Shown: positions 32,969 through 43,323 of the stretch, piece after piece
Layout: the number at the start of each line of letters is the position of its first letter
Numbering within the stretch: position 1 is the first letter of the stretch
Assembly: GCF_013364155.1 (NCBI RefSeq)
Contig: NZ_CP054916.1
Coordinates: 4,647,001-4,711,000, forward strand
Length of the DNA: 64,000 nucleotides
Direction: 5' to 3'
Source: Streptomyces sp. NA02950
Lineage (GTDB): Bacteria; Actinomycetota; Actinomycetes; Streptomycetales; Streptomycetaceae
Made by a program: the position numbers and the translations under genes
The notes under the pieces: model-generated
Told to the model about the DNA's origin: nothing
Database searches by the model: none
What the model saw: the letters and a program-made list of their open reading frames with translations, nothing else

Positions 32969-33865
32969 TCACCAGTCGACAGCGGAGCGCAGCAGCCACT
33001 CGTACGCCTTGGCGATGTGCGGCAGCGCGAGCGCCCCGGTCCGTACCGCCAGGAAATAGGTGCGCAGCGGGGGCACCGGCGGGTTGAGCAGCGCCACGAC
33101 CTCACCGGTGTCCAGCGCGTCCATGCACAGATAGCGGGGCAGGACGCCGAGCCCGGCGCCGCGCGCGACACAGGTGAGCACGGCCCGCAGATCGGGTGCG
33201 ATGATCGTGCCGGAGGTGACCGGCCGGGTGTCGAAGACGGTCGACCAGTAGCGGGTGACCAGGGGCAGGCTCTCGTGCACCTCGACCACCGGCAGCGCCT
33301 CCAGCGCACCGGCGCCCTTGACCTGGATCACGGCGGGACCGCCGAGCCGGGCGGCCCAGCGCGGGGACGCGATCAGCACATGCTCCTCGTCGCACAGCGG
33401 CGCGGCCTCCAGCAGCCGCCCGCGCGGCCGGGAGGTGGCGATGGCCAGATCGTGGTGGCCGGCGCTGAGCCCCTCGAACAACTCCTCGGTGCTGCCGAAG
33501 GCACACCGCACGGCGAGCCCCTGGGCGACGAGCGCGGTGAGCGCGGGCAGGGCGCGCAGCGCGGTGAACTCCGGTGGTCCCGCGAGGTGCAGGGTGCGCA
33601 GGGGAGAGGTGTCGTCGAGGCCCGCCTCGGTGATCTCCAGGAGCGCGTCGAGATGCGGGGCGACCTTGTGGGCCAGCTCGTCGCCGACGGTGGTGGGGAC
33701 GACGCCGCGCGCGGTACGCAGGAAGAGCGGGCGGCCGAGCTGTCTCTCCAGGGTGCGGATCTGGCCGGTGACGGCGGGCTGGGAGAGCCCGAGCAGTCCG
33801 GCGGCACGGGTGAACGACCCGGCCCGGTGCACCATGACGAATGTGCGTAAGAGGGCCAGATCCAT
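32969..33865 (-). CDS. LysR-family transcriptional regulator
   Basis: 298 aa. MDLALLRTFVMVHRAGSFTRAAGLLGLSQPAVTGQIRTLERQLGRPLFLRTARG is the LysR HTH; the remainder is a periplasmic-binding-like sensor. Start ATG 33865 with GAGGGGAA upstream. It lies downstream of the cystathionine-lyase gene beyond a terminator and may regulate sulfur amino-acid genes; the target is unproven. Its upstream region is AT-rich (CTATAAATATGCCGATAGG). Confidence 0.92.
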   Translation of the reverse strand: MDLALLRTFVMVHRAGSFTRAAGLLGLSQPAVTGQIRTLERQLGRPLFLRTARGVVPTTVGDELAHKVAPHLDALLEITEAGLDDTSPLRTLHLAGPPEFTALRALPALTALVAQGLAVRCAFGSTEELFEGLSAGHHDLAIATSRPRGRLLEAAPLCDEEHVLIASPRWAARLGGPAVIQVKGAGALEALPVVEVHESLPLVTRYWSTVFDTRPVTSGTIIAPDLRAVLTCVARGAGLGVLPRYLCMDALDTGEVVALLNPPVPPLRTYFLAVRTGALALPHIAKAYEWLLRSAVDW

Positions 33866-34000
33866 GCGTTCCCCTCGCCTCGACGCACCTCCGCCGTATG
33901 ACAACTATAAATATGCCGATAGGTCCATGTCGCTACTGTGATTGGACACTGACGCTGAGTCAACTAGCCTTAATCGAGCGGTTCTCCATGCGGAGCACCG

Positions 34001-34039
34001 GGGCGTCTCAAGCCACGAGGGGGGAGGCTTGAGACGCCC
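34001..34039 (-). terminator. stem-loop after the cystathionine-lyase gene
   Basis: Perfect 14-bp arms (34001-34014, 34026-34039) with an 11-nt loop, 23 bp beyond the stop codon. Confidence 0.8.
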
Positions 34040-34061
34040 GCACAGGCGTACCCATCGTCTT

Positions 34062-35201
34062 TCAGCCACTCACCGGGGTGCGGGCCCCGTCGAGCGCGCG
34101 CAGCACATCGGTGATCAGATCGGCCGGGTCCTCCACGCCCACCGAGAAGCGGATGAAGCCCTCCGGAACCGCGTCGCCGCCCCACCGCCCCCGTCGCTCC
34201 GCCGTGGAGCGCACCCCGCCGAAGCTGGTCGCGTCGTCCACCAGCCGCAGCCCGGACAGAAAGCGCTCCGCGTGCGCCTTGTCCGGGAGGGAGAAGGAGA
34301 CCACACAGCCGAAGCGCCCGCCGCGCATCTGCGCCGCCGCCACCCGGTGCGCCGGGTCGTCCGGCAGTCCGGGGTGGCGCAGTCCGGTGATCTCGGGGCG
34401 GCCGCCCAGCGCCTCGGCGAGGGCGAGGGCCGTCGCGGCCTGCCGGTCCACCCGCAGCTGGAGGGTGGCCAGCGAGCGGTGCGCGAGCCATGCCTCCATG
34501 GGGCCCGGGATCGCGCCGACCGTCTTGCGCCACGCGCGCACCGAGGCGGCGATCTCCGGGTCGCGGCAGGTGACGTAGCCGAGCAGCACATCGCCGTGAC
34601 CGGTGAGTGCCTTGGTGCCGCTGGCGACGGAGAAGTCCGCGCCGAGCTCCAGGGGGCGCTGGCCGAGCGGGGTGGCGAGGGTGTTGTCGACGGCCACCAG
34701 CGCGCCGTGCGCATGGGCGGCGTCGGCGAGGCGGCGGATGTCGCAGACGTCCAGGCCCGGGTTGGACGGGGTCTCCAGCCACAGCAGCTTCACGCTGTCG
34801 TCCAGGGCGGCCAGCTGGGCGTCGTTCCCGGTGGGCGCGGTGCGCACCGCGATGCCGTAGCCCTCCAGTCGCTCGATGAGCGCGGGCAGCAGCTGATAAC
34901 CGTCGGACGGCAGGACGGCCGTGTCGCCCTGGCGCAGCCGGGACAGCAGGACGGCCGAGATCGCGCCCATGCCGGAGGCGAAGGCGACCGACTCGGCTCC
35001 GGAGCCCGGGGACTCCAGCTCGGTGATCGCCCCCTCCAGCGCGGTCCAGGTGGGGTTGGCGTCCCGGCCGTAGGTGTACGGGCCGGTGGCGTCGCCGGGC
35101 AGGTGGTAGTGGGCCGCGAAGACCGGGCCCGGCAGCGCCGGCTCGTACGCCTCGGCCTCGGGCAGCCCGGCGCGTACGGCGCGGGTGCCGTCGCTGGTCA
35201 T
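34062..35201 (-). CDS. Cystathionine gamma-lyase/synthase-family PLP enzyme
   Basis: 379 aa Cys/Met-metabolism PLP enzyme. Features: YTYGRDANPTWTALEGAITELE, FASGMGAISAVLL, LLWLETPSNPGLDVCDI, LVAVDNTLATPLGQRPLELGADFSVASGTKALTGHGDVLLG (PLP Lys in SGTK), and SFGGVRSTAERR near the end. Lyase versus synthase cannot be settled from motifs. The ATG at 35201 overlaps the ptpA stop (ATGA), so translation is coupled. Confidence 0.92.
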   Translation of the reverse strand: MTSDGTRAVRAGLPEAEAYEPALPGPVFAAHYHLPGDATGPYTYGRDANPTWTALEGAITELESPGSGAESVAFASGMGAISAVLLSRLRQGDTAVLPSDGYQLLPALIERLEGYGIAVRTAPTGNDAQLAALDDSVKLLWLETPSNPGLDVCDIRRLADAAHAHGALVAVDNTLATPLGQRPLELGADFSVASGTKALTGHGDVLLGYVTCRDPEIAASVRAWRKTVGAIPGPMEAWLAHRSLATLQLRVDRQAATALALAEALGGRPEITGLRHPGLPDDPAHRVAAAQMRGGRFGCVVSFSLPDKAHAERFLSGLRLVDDATSFGGVRSTAERRGRWGGDAVPEGFIRFSVGVEDPADLITDVLRALDGARTPVSG

Positions 35202-35812
35202 ACGGTCTCCTTCCCGGCGGCGGGCTCGGCGCCCGGCCCGCCGGTCGTGTTCGGCTCGGCGGCTGTCTCCGTGGCTGCCTGCGCGGCACTCTCCGCGGTG
35301 GTCTCCGCGGCGGCGAGGGCCTCGGTGACCGCCTCCAGCAGTCCGCCGCTCGCGGCCTCGACCATTTCCATGCACTCCTCGAAGTCGTCCGTCCCGCCGA
35401 AGTAGGGGTCCGGTACATCGAGCCCGCCCGGGGCCTCCGGATCCGCGTCCGGGTCGTAGCCGCGCAGCAGCCGCACCTTGGCGGCGTCGCGCGGGGTCGG
35501 GGCCAGGGCGCGCAGCTCATGCAGGTGGCCGTTGTCCAGGGCGATCACCAGGTCGAGGCGGTGGAACCACTCGGCCCGGAACTGCCGCGCGATGTGATCC
35601 TGCTCATACCCGTGGGCGGTGAGTGCCGCGACGGTGCGGTGGTCGGCCCCGTCGCCCTCGTGCCAAGCGCCGGTGCCGGCGCTGTCCACCTCGACCCGGC
35701 CGTCGAGCCCGGCCTCCCGGGCATGGGCGCGGAAGACGGATTCGGCCATCGGCGAGCGGCATATGTTGCCGGTGCAGACAAAGCAGACACGATAGGGCGG
35801 CGCAACTCTCAT
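35198..35812 (-). CDS. ptpA: Low-molecular-weight protein tyrosine phosphatase
   Basis: 204 aa from the ATG at 35812 (alternatives at 35821 and 35824). The active-site loop is VCTGNICRS (CX5R, Cys13-Arg19) and the general-acid loop is DVPDPYFGG. The first ~155 residues are the complete family domain; the last ~50 are an Ala/Glu/Thr-rich tail not usual for the family. The S. coelicolor orthologue PtpA is known to influence secondary metabolism. It overlaps the downstream PLP-enzyme gene by 4 bp. Confidence 0.92.
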   Translation of the reverse strand: MRVAPPYRVCFVCTGNICRSPMAESVFRAHAREAGLDGRVEVDSAGTGAWHEGDGADHRTVAALTAHGYEQDHIARQFRAEWFHRLDLVIALDNGHLHELRALAPTPRDAAKVRLLRGYDPDADPEAPGGLDVPDPYFGGTDDFEECMEMVEAASGGLLEAVTEALAAAETTAESAAQAATETAAEPNTTGGPGAEPAAGKETV

Positions 35813-35836
35813 GCCTCCCATCATCCTCGGCCGTGA

Positions 35837-36214
35837 TCAGTCGTCGTCGGGCAGCACCATGTGGAGCGCCCAGGCGACTATGGAAATGATCAGGCCACCG
35901 AGTACGGCGGTGCCGAAGCCTTCGACATGGAAGGTCAGATCCAGTTTTCCGGCCACCCAGGAGGTCAGCAGCAGCATCAGGGCGTTGATCACCAGGGTGA
36001 TCAGCCCGAGGGTCAGGATGAACAGCGGGAACGCCAGCACCTTGACGATCGGCTTCACCACCACGTTCACCACGCCGAACACCAGGGCGACGAGGATGAG
36101 CGTGATCGTCTTGCGGCCGGTGTTGTCACCGGTGAGCGTGATGTCCTTGAGCAGCCAGATGGCGACGCCGAGGGCACCGGCGTTCGCGAGTGTCTTGACG
36201 AGAAAATTCTTCAT
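35837..36214 (-). CDS. Phage-holin-family (YvlD-like) membrane protein
   Basis: 125 aa with four hydrophobic helices. MKNFLVKTLANAGALGVAIWLLKDITL, ALVFGVVNVVVKPIVKVLAFPLFILTLGLITLVINALMLLL and FHVEGFGTAVLGGLIISIVAWALHMVL match the PF04020 phage_holin_4_2 / YvlD family, which has no phage role here and unknown function. Start ATG 36214. Ends 25 bp from ptpA, same direction. Confidence 0.9.
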   Translation of the reverse strand: MKNFLVKTLANAGALGVAIWLLKDITLTGDNTGRKTITLILVALVFGVVNVVVKPIVKVLAFPLFILTLGLITLVINALMLLLTSWVAGKLDLTFHVEGFGTAVLGGLIISIVAWALHMVLPDDD

Positions 36215-36280
36215 GGTTGAGATCGTCGCAGACAGGCCCCGCAACAGTCAGGGGCCCGGCAGGCAGGGGTGGAGAGACAG

Positions 36281-36598
36281 ATGAAGGCGTTCCGGCTGGA
36301 TGAGCTGGAGGCGGAGCGGGCCGCGAACGACGGTGCGTATCTGCAGTTCCTGCGGGAGCGGAACATGTCCGTGGGGCTGTACGCGCTGGAAGCGGGCCAG
36401 AGCGATCCGCAGTCGCCGCACGCCCAGGACGAGGTCTACCTCGTGCTGAGCGGCCGGGCGTCGATCACGGTGGGGATGGAGACGACCCAGGTGGCGCGCG
36501 GCAGCGTGGTCTATGTACCGGCGGGGGTGGCCCACAAGTTCCACCACATCACCGAGGACCTGCGGGTCATGGTGGTGTTCTCTCCGCCTGAGAGCTGA
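36281..36598 (+). CDS. Cupin-domain protein
   Basis: 105 aa single cupin barrel: QSPHAQDEVYLVLSGRASITVGMETTQVARGSVVYVPAGVAHKFHHITEDLRVMVVFSPP. The histidines and Glu of both cupin motifs are recognisable, so metal binding is likely. Start ATG 36281 follows GGAGAG; a GTG 12 nt upstream is also in frame. Function unknown. Confidence 0.85.
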   Translation: MKAFRLDELEAERAANDGAYLQFLRERNMSVGLYALEAGQSDPQSPHAQDEVYLVLSGRASITVGMETTQVARGSVVYVPAGVAHKFHHITEDLRVMVVFSPPES

Positions 36599-36759
36599 GG
36601 CGCGGGCCCGGGGTCCCGTAGGGGTCTGCTCAGGGGAGGACGGGGGACGCGGACGCTCCGCGGGCTTCCGTCCCGCCCTAGCATCGAGGACAGGGCAAAC
36701 CCGGCCGACGGCGACCGGACCGAGGACCGGCCGGGCTCATGAGGAAAGCAGGGATCAGC

Positions 36760-36978
36760 GTGACCACGAAGGGCGTATTCCAGGGCTTGCCGTGGTGGGT
36801 GACCTGGATCGCGATACCGGTTCTCGTCCTGGCCGTGTTCGGCGGCCTGATCATCACCGTGGTCGGTTTCGTCGTCGAGCTCGTCTTCAAGCTGCTGCTG
36901 CTGGTGGCGCTGGTCGCCGGTCTGATCTACCTGGTGCGGAAGTTCAGCTCCTCCTCGTCCTCCCGCGGCGACTGGTGA
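36760..36978 (+). CDS. Small membrane protein (DUF5326-like)
   Basis: 72 aa from the GTG at 36760 (AGGGA at good spacing); an ATG at 36739 is in frame but poorly preceded. KGVFQGLPWWVTWIAIPVLVLAVFGGLIITVVGFVVELVFKLLLLVALVAGLIYLVRKF contains two long helices and matches small Streptomyces membrane proteins placed near ssgA. A Ser-rich end follows. Function unknown. The following 36979-37124 shows no feature. Confidence 0.8.
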   Translation: MTTKGVFQGLPWWVTWIAIPVLVLAVFGGLIITVVGFVVELVFKLLLLVALVAGLIYLVRKFSSSSSSRGDW

Positions 36979-37124
36979 GCCGCCGCGGGTGAGTTCGCGC
37001 GGGTACGCCGCGCGAGGGACACCGCGGGGCGGACACCGGCCACGTGGCACCCCTCCCGTTAGAGTGCGAGTCCTCGGCGTTCTTCACTCGGCGTCTGCCT
37101 CGCAACACACCCCGGGGGTGCCTG

Positions 37125-37433
37125 TTGACGACAGCGAACATCGATACGGCCGGTGAGCCGGCCCCGAACTCCCGCGCTCCGGCCCGGTGTCGCCCGGACC
37201 GGCGTGACAAGCGCGATCGCCCGCCCGCGCCGCTCCGGCGGACCGCCTCCGCGGGTCCGCGCTCTTCCTCCGCCATGGCAACACTGGCCATTTCCGTTCC
37301 CTCACATGAGGCAAACCGACTCCGCCCCGCAATCGAGTCGCTACGCTCCAGAGTCGGCCAAGCCTTCAACTCCCTGCCGATCGGCTCACACCTGGCCACT
37401 CGCAAACAACTCGGGGCGGCGAACGATGCGTGA
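37125..37433 (+). pseudogene. Possible remnant of ssgR (IclR-type activator)
   Basis: In S. coelicolor the ssgA activator ssgR lies directly upstream of ssgA. Here only 447 bp separate the DUF5326-like gene from ssgA, too little for a ~720-bp IclR gene. A reading frame from TTG 37125 (or ATG 37275) to TGA 37433 ends with ATLAISVPSHEANRLRPAIES, which looks like the end of an IclR effector domain; no HTH is present. It overlaps the ssgA start by 8 bp. Identity of the remnant is inference; absence of a full gene is direct. Confidence 0.45.
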
Positions 37434-37872
37434 CATGCGTGACACAGTCCAGGCGGAAGTGACGATGACCTTCCTGGTCTCGCAGGACCTCTCCTTCCGG
37501 ATCCCGGTGGAGCTGTCCTATGACAGCGGCGATCCGTACGCGGTGGAGATCACCTTCCATCTGCCCGGTGACGCCCCTGTGAGCTGGGCGTTCGCCCGTG
37601 AACTGCTGCTGGACGGGCTGAGCGGACCCACCGGCGAGGGCGATGTGCGGATCGCGCCCGCCGCGCCCGAGGGCCTCTCGGACGTCTTCATCCGACTCCA
37701 AGTGGGCAGTGAGCGGGCCCTGTTCCGGGCCGGAGCCGCTCCGCTGGTGGCCTTCCTGGACCGTACGGACCGGCTGGTCCCGTTCGGCGAGGAGCCCAAG
37801 GCCTGCGATCCGGTCGGTGACCTCGACGCGGAGCTGGACCGCATCCTCGCCGAGGACCGGTACGCGGGATAG
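37426..37872 (+). CDS. ssgA: Sporulation regulator SsgA
   Basis: 148 aa SsgA-like protein that controls septation and cell-wall remodelling in sporulating Streptomyces. MTFLVSQDLSFRIPVELSYDSGDPYAVEITFHLPGDAPVSWAFARELLLDGLSGPTGEGDVRI and ALFRAGAAPLVAFLDRTDRLVPFGEE closely match SsgA itself rather than SsgB-G. Possible starts are ATG 37426, 37435 and 37465; comparison with SsgA of other species (start M-R-x-x-V-Q-A-E) favours 37426 or 37435. Its usual activator gene is missing upstream. Confidence 0.92.
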   Translation: MRDMRDTVQAEVTMTFLVSQDLSFRIPVELSYDSGDPYAVEITFHLPGDAPVSWAFARELLLDGLSGPTGEGDVRIAPAAPEGLSDVFIRLQVGSERALFRAGAAPLVAFLDRTDRLVPFGEEPKACDPVGDLDAELDRILAEDRYAG

Positions 37873-37955
37873 CGGGGCGGCGGCCCGGTGCGCCCCGTAG
37901 GTTCGGATACGCCAGATATGCCCGTTTGGTAGGGGGAGTTCCTGTGCCCCGAGGC

Positions 37956-39479
37956 TCAACGCGTCCGCGCCCGGCGGCGCTTTCCGCGCCCGCCCCGGCC
38001 GCCGCGCGGCCCCGGCTGGCCCGGCACCTCCGCCCGGTCCGCCCCGGTCGCCCGGTCCGCCCGGCCCGCGAGACCTCCGCGCGGCGCCGAGCCCAGCGGT
38101 GTGCGGTCCGCGGAGACCACGAGCACGGCCAGCGCCGTGGTCACCGGCACCGAGGCGACGAGCCCGATGCTGCCCACGAGCGTCCGTACGATCTCCTCCG
38201 CGACGATCTCGCTCGTCGCCACCGTCCCCACACCGCTGTCCGCGATCGAGAACAGCAGCAGCAGCGGAAGCGACGCGCCCGCGTAGGCCAGCACCAGCGT
38301 GTTGACGACGGACGCGATGTGGTCCCGCCCGATACGCATCGCCGCCGCGTAGAGCTTCCGCCGGCCGGCCGTGGGGTCCGCGTCCCTCAGCTCCCACACC
38401 GCCGAGGTCTGGGTGACCGTCACATCGTCCAGCACCCCGAGCGAGCCGATGATGACGCCCGCCAGCAGCAGTCCCCTTATCTCGATGTCCGGATAGAGGC
38501 CGTGCACCAGACCGGTCTGGTCGTCGGTGTTGCCGGTCAGACTCGCCCAGCCGATGAACACCGAACCCAGCACGCCGATCAGCAGCAGGGAGACCAGGGT
38601 GCCGAGGACGGCCACGGATGTCCGGGCCGTCAGCCCGTGGCACATATACAGCGCGAGCAGCATGATCGCGCTGCCCCCGATGACCGCGACCACCAGCGGA
38701 TTGGAGCCCTGGAGGATCGCCGGGAGGATGAACAGCGTCAGCACTCCGAAGCTGATGGCCAGCGCCACCAGCGCGAAGACCCCGCGCAGCCGTCCGACCG
38801 CCACCACGGCGAGGGCGAAGAGCCCGGCGAGCAGTGCCATCGGCATCGACCGGTCGACGTCGGAGACGGAGTACTGGAGGTTCTTTGGCGCCTTGGGCGC
38901 GTACGCCAGCTTCAGTTCCTGTCCGGCGCTGAGCTTCCGTGAGGCGTTGGGCTGGATGATTTCGGGGAATTGGCGGCCTTTGTCCTTGCCCGAGGTGACC
39001 TCGACGGTGGCCCTCTCACAGCGGCCCTTCCCGCCTCCCGCGCCGCCGCCGCTCCCGTTCCGCGCCGCGCCGCCCTGCCCCGGTTCGCTGGGCTGCTGCG
39101 GCTGGGCGCCCACGTCCGCGCAGTTGACCTCCTCGACCTTCACCACCCGTCCGGAGACGGTCTGTTGATCGAAGCCGAGTCCGCTGCGCTGCGCCGCCGA
39201 GTGGTCGGGAGTGCCGCCCGGCCAGAGCACGATCAGCCCGGCGGTCACGGCCACGGCGAAGGGGATGAGCACCGCCGCGATGACCTTGCGGAGGCGGGCG
39301 GAGACGGGGGTGGCCGGGCCGTGGCCGTGCCCATGACCGTGGCCGTGGCCAGTGCCGTGTGCATGGCCGTGGCTGTCGTGACGGCTGTCGTGACGGCCGT
39401 CGTCGTGGTGCTCGTGGGCGGGCGGCGGTCCGGGCGTGCTGTCCCGTCCGGCCGGGGGGTGCTGAGGCGTGGAGGTCAC
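37956..39479 (-). CDS. YibE/F-family membrane protein with His-rich N-tail
   Basis: 507 aa. The N-terminal ~55 residues are His/Asp-rich (HEHHDDGRHDSRHDSHGHAH then alternating Gly-His) and look metal binding. One helix (~70-90) precedes a soluble domain with TVSGRVVKVEEVNC, then about seven helices with GLTARTSVAVLGTLVSLLLIGV and GSLGVLDDVTVTQTSAVWEL, the YibE/F signature (PF07907). Function unknown; transport has been suggested for the family. Start GTG 39479. The C-tail is Arg/Gly/Pro-rich. Confidence 0.9.
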   Translation of the reverse strand: MTSTPQHPPAGRDSTPGPPPAHEHHDDGRHDSRHDSHGHAHGTGHGHGHGHGHGPATPVSARLRKVIAAVLIPFAVAVTAGLIVLWPGGTPDHSAAQRSGLGFDQQTVSGRVVKVEEVNCADVGAQPQQPSEPGQGGAARNGSGGGAGGGKGRCERATVEVTSGKDKGRQFPEIIQPNASRKLSAGQELKLAYAPKAPKNLQYSVSDVDRSMPMALLAGLFALAVVAVGRLRGVFALVALAISFGVLTLFILPAILQGSNPLVVAVIGGSAIMLLALYMCHGLTARTSVAVLGTLVSLLLIGVLGSVFIGWASLTGNTDDQTGLVHGLYPDIEIRGLLLAGVIIGSLGVLDDVTVTQTSAVWELRDADPTAGRRKLYAAAMRIGRDHIASVVNTLVLAYAGASLPLLLLFSIADSGVGTVATSEIVAEEIVRTLVGSIGLVASVPVTTALAVLVVSADRTPLGSAPRGGLAGRADRATGADRAEVPGQPGPRGGRGGRGKRRRARTR

Positions 39480-39565
39480 GCCTGCATCATCGCAAGTCGC
39501 CGGGAGAGGAACGGCCCCCCTGTTCAGTTCCGCCGGAGAACCGTTAGCGTGGGGGCACCTTTGCA

Positions 39566-41434
<1,869 letters not shown>

Positions 41435-41446
41435 CCCCGGCGGCCC

Positions 41447-41484
41447 CGCCGAGCGGCCCCGATCAGGGCCGGGGCCGCTCGGCG
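41447..41484. terminator. stem-loop between thiC and the convergent gene
   Basis: Perfect 14-bp arms (41447-41460, 41471-41484) with a 10-nt loop, 13 bp after the thiC stop and 14 bp before the stop of the convergent SnoaL-like gene; probably serves both. Confidence 0.8.
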
Positions 41485-41497
41485 GTGGGCTTCCGGG

Positions 41498-41905
41498 TCA
41501 GGAGGGTGCGGCGGGGGCCGTGCCGAAGGGGATGTCGAGGGCGTAGCGCCAGTAGCCGTCGGGGCCGCGGCGGGCGACATCGGTCGCGGTGCCCTCGATA
41601 CGGACCTCGCTGCCGTCGGCCGCGGTGCCCTCCACGGTCCAGTCCATGATCAGGAGGGCGAGGTCGCCGACGGTGTAGGTGTGGCGGGGGGTGACCCGGA
41701 TCGGCACCCGCAGCCGCAGGAACTCCTCGCTGGCGCGCAGCCGTTCGGCCCCGGTGAGCATACGGCCCGGCTCGGGGACAAAACCCGCGTCCGGTTCGTA
41801 GACCTGGTCGAGGGCCTCGGGGTCGAAGGTGTTGAAGGCTTCGGCGAAGGCATGGGGATGACCGGCGGCCTCGGTCGCCAGCCGCACACGGGGGGAATGT
41901 GTCAT
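41498..41905 (-). CDS. SnoaL/DUF4440-like protein
   Basis: 135 aa cone-shaped alpha+beta fold protein (NTF2-like): HPHAFAEAFNTFDPEALDQVYEPDAGFVPEPG, then ALLIMDWTVEGTAADGSEVRIEGTATDVARRGPDGYWRYALDIPFG. Such proteins bind or isomerise small ligands; the role here is unknown. Its ATG abuts the ATG of the divergent HxlR gene (CATATG), so at least one of the two messages is probably leaderless. Confidence 0.85.
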   Translation of the reverse strand: MTHSPRVRLATEAAGHPHAFAEAFNTFDPEALDQVYEPDAGFVPEPGRMLTGAERLRASEEFLRLRVPIRVTPRHTYTVGDLALLIMDWTVEGTAADGSEVRIEGTATDVARRGPDGYWRYALDIPFGTAPAAPS

Positions 41906-42395
<490 letters not shown>

Positions 42396-42418
<23 letters not shown>

Positions 42419-43097
42419 CCACCGCCTCGGCCACCGCCCGTGCGCTGCCCGGGTTCTGACCGGTGATCAGCCGTTCGTCCTCGACCACATAGGTGTCGAA
42501 CGGCTCCGCGGCCGTGCTGTAGTCGGCGCCGAGCTTCTTCAACTCCTCCTGGAGGCTGTACGGGACGGCGTCGGCCCGCTGCGCCAGCTCCTCCTCCGGC
42601 CAGGAGAAGCCGGTCACCCGCCGTCCCTTGACCAGGGGTTCCCCATCGCTCAGCACCACATTGAGCAGCCCGGTCGCACCGTGGCAGACGGTCGAGACCA
42701 CCCGGCCGGTCTCGTAGAACCGCGCCATCAGGTCCTCCAGGTCCTGGCTCTGCGGGAAGTCGAACATGACCCCGTGGCCGCCGGTGAGGTAGATGGCGTC
42801 GTAGTCCTCCAGGTCCACCTGGGAGATCTTCTTGGTGTCCTCGAGCTGATCCATGTACGCCCGGTCCGCATAGTGCTTGCCGGTGCCCAGTTCGTTCAGC
42901 GCCTCATGGGAAAGGCTCTCCGGGTCGATCGGAACCTTCCCGCCGGACGGGCTCGCGATGTCCATGCTGTAGCCGCCCCGCTCGGCGACGTCCCAGAAAT
43001 GGGTCAGCTCCCCGAGCCACAGCCCCGTCCGCATCCCGGTCTTCTCGTATTCGTCGACATTGGTGACGACGACCAGGATCTTCTTCGTCGCAGGCAT
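42396..43097 (-). CDS. DJ-1/PfpI-family class I amidotransferase-like protein
   Basis: 233 aa. MPATKKILVVVTNVDEYEKTGMRTGLWLGELTHFWDVAERGGY, EDYDAIYLTGGHGVMFDFPQS and VSTVCHGATGLLNVVL (nucleophile Cys in the elbow) fit the Hsp31/DJ-1 group: glyoxalase-III-like or chaperone proteins against carbonyl stress. Start ATG 43097. A 10-bp palindrome AGGTGCACCT lies 33 bp upstream (43130-43139). Neighbouring HxlR may control it. Confidence 0.92.
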
Positions 43098-43323
43098 CCC
43101 ATCGCCCCTCTTGCCGATGTCATCGATCGAGGTGCACCTTTTGGTCAATTCGAGCCTAGACCGGGCGGATTCGGGCGGCAACGCGGCCGGGTGGCCGGTG
43201 CGGTGGGACGGGGTCATGCTGGAACCGTGTCCGCATCCGGCCCGCCCCCTCAGCCGGGCCGGAGCCCGCCCGAGGGGGCCAGGGCCATCGGAGGGCCTTG
43301 GAAGTGAGGTCCGTCGAGCCCGC

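Noticed and set aside
35837..36214. Holin-family protein as evidence of a prophage
   Set aside because: It is the YvlD-type membrane protein common in bacterial chromosomes, and no phage genes surround it.
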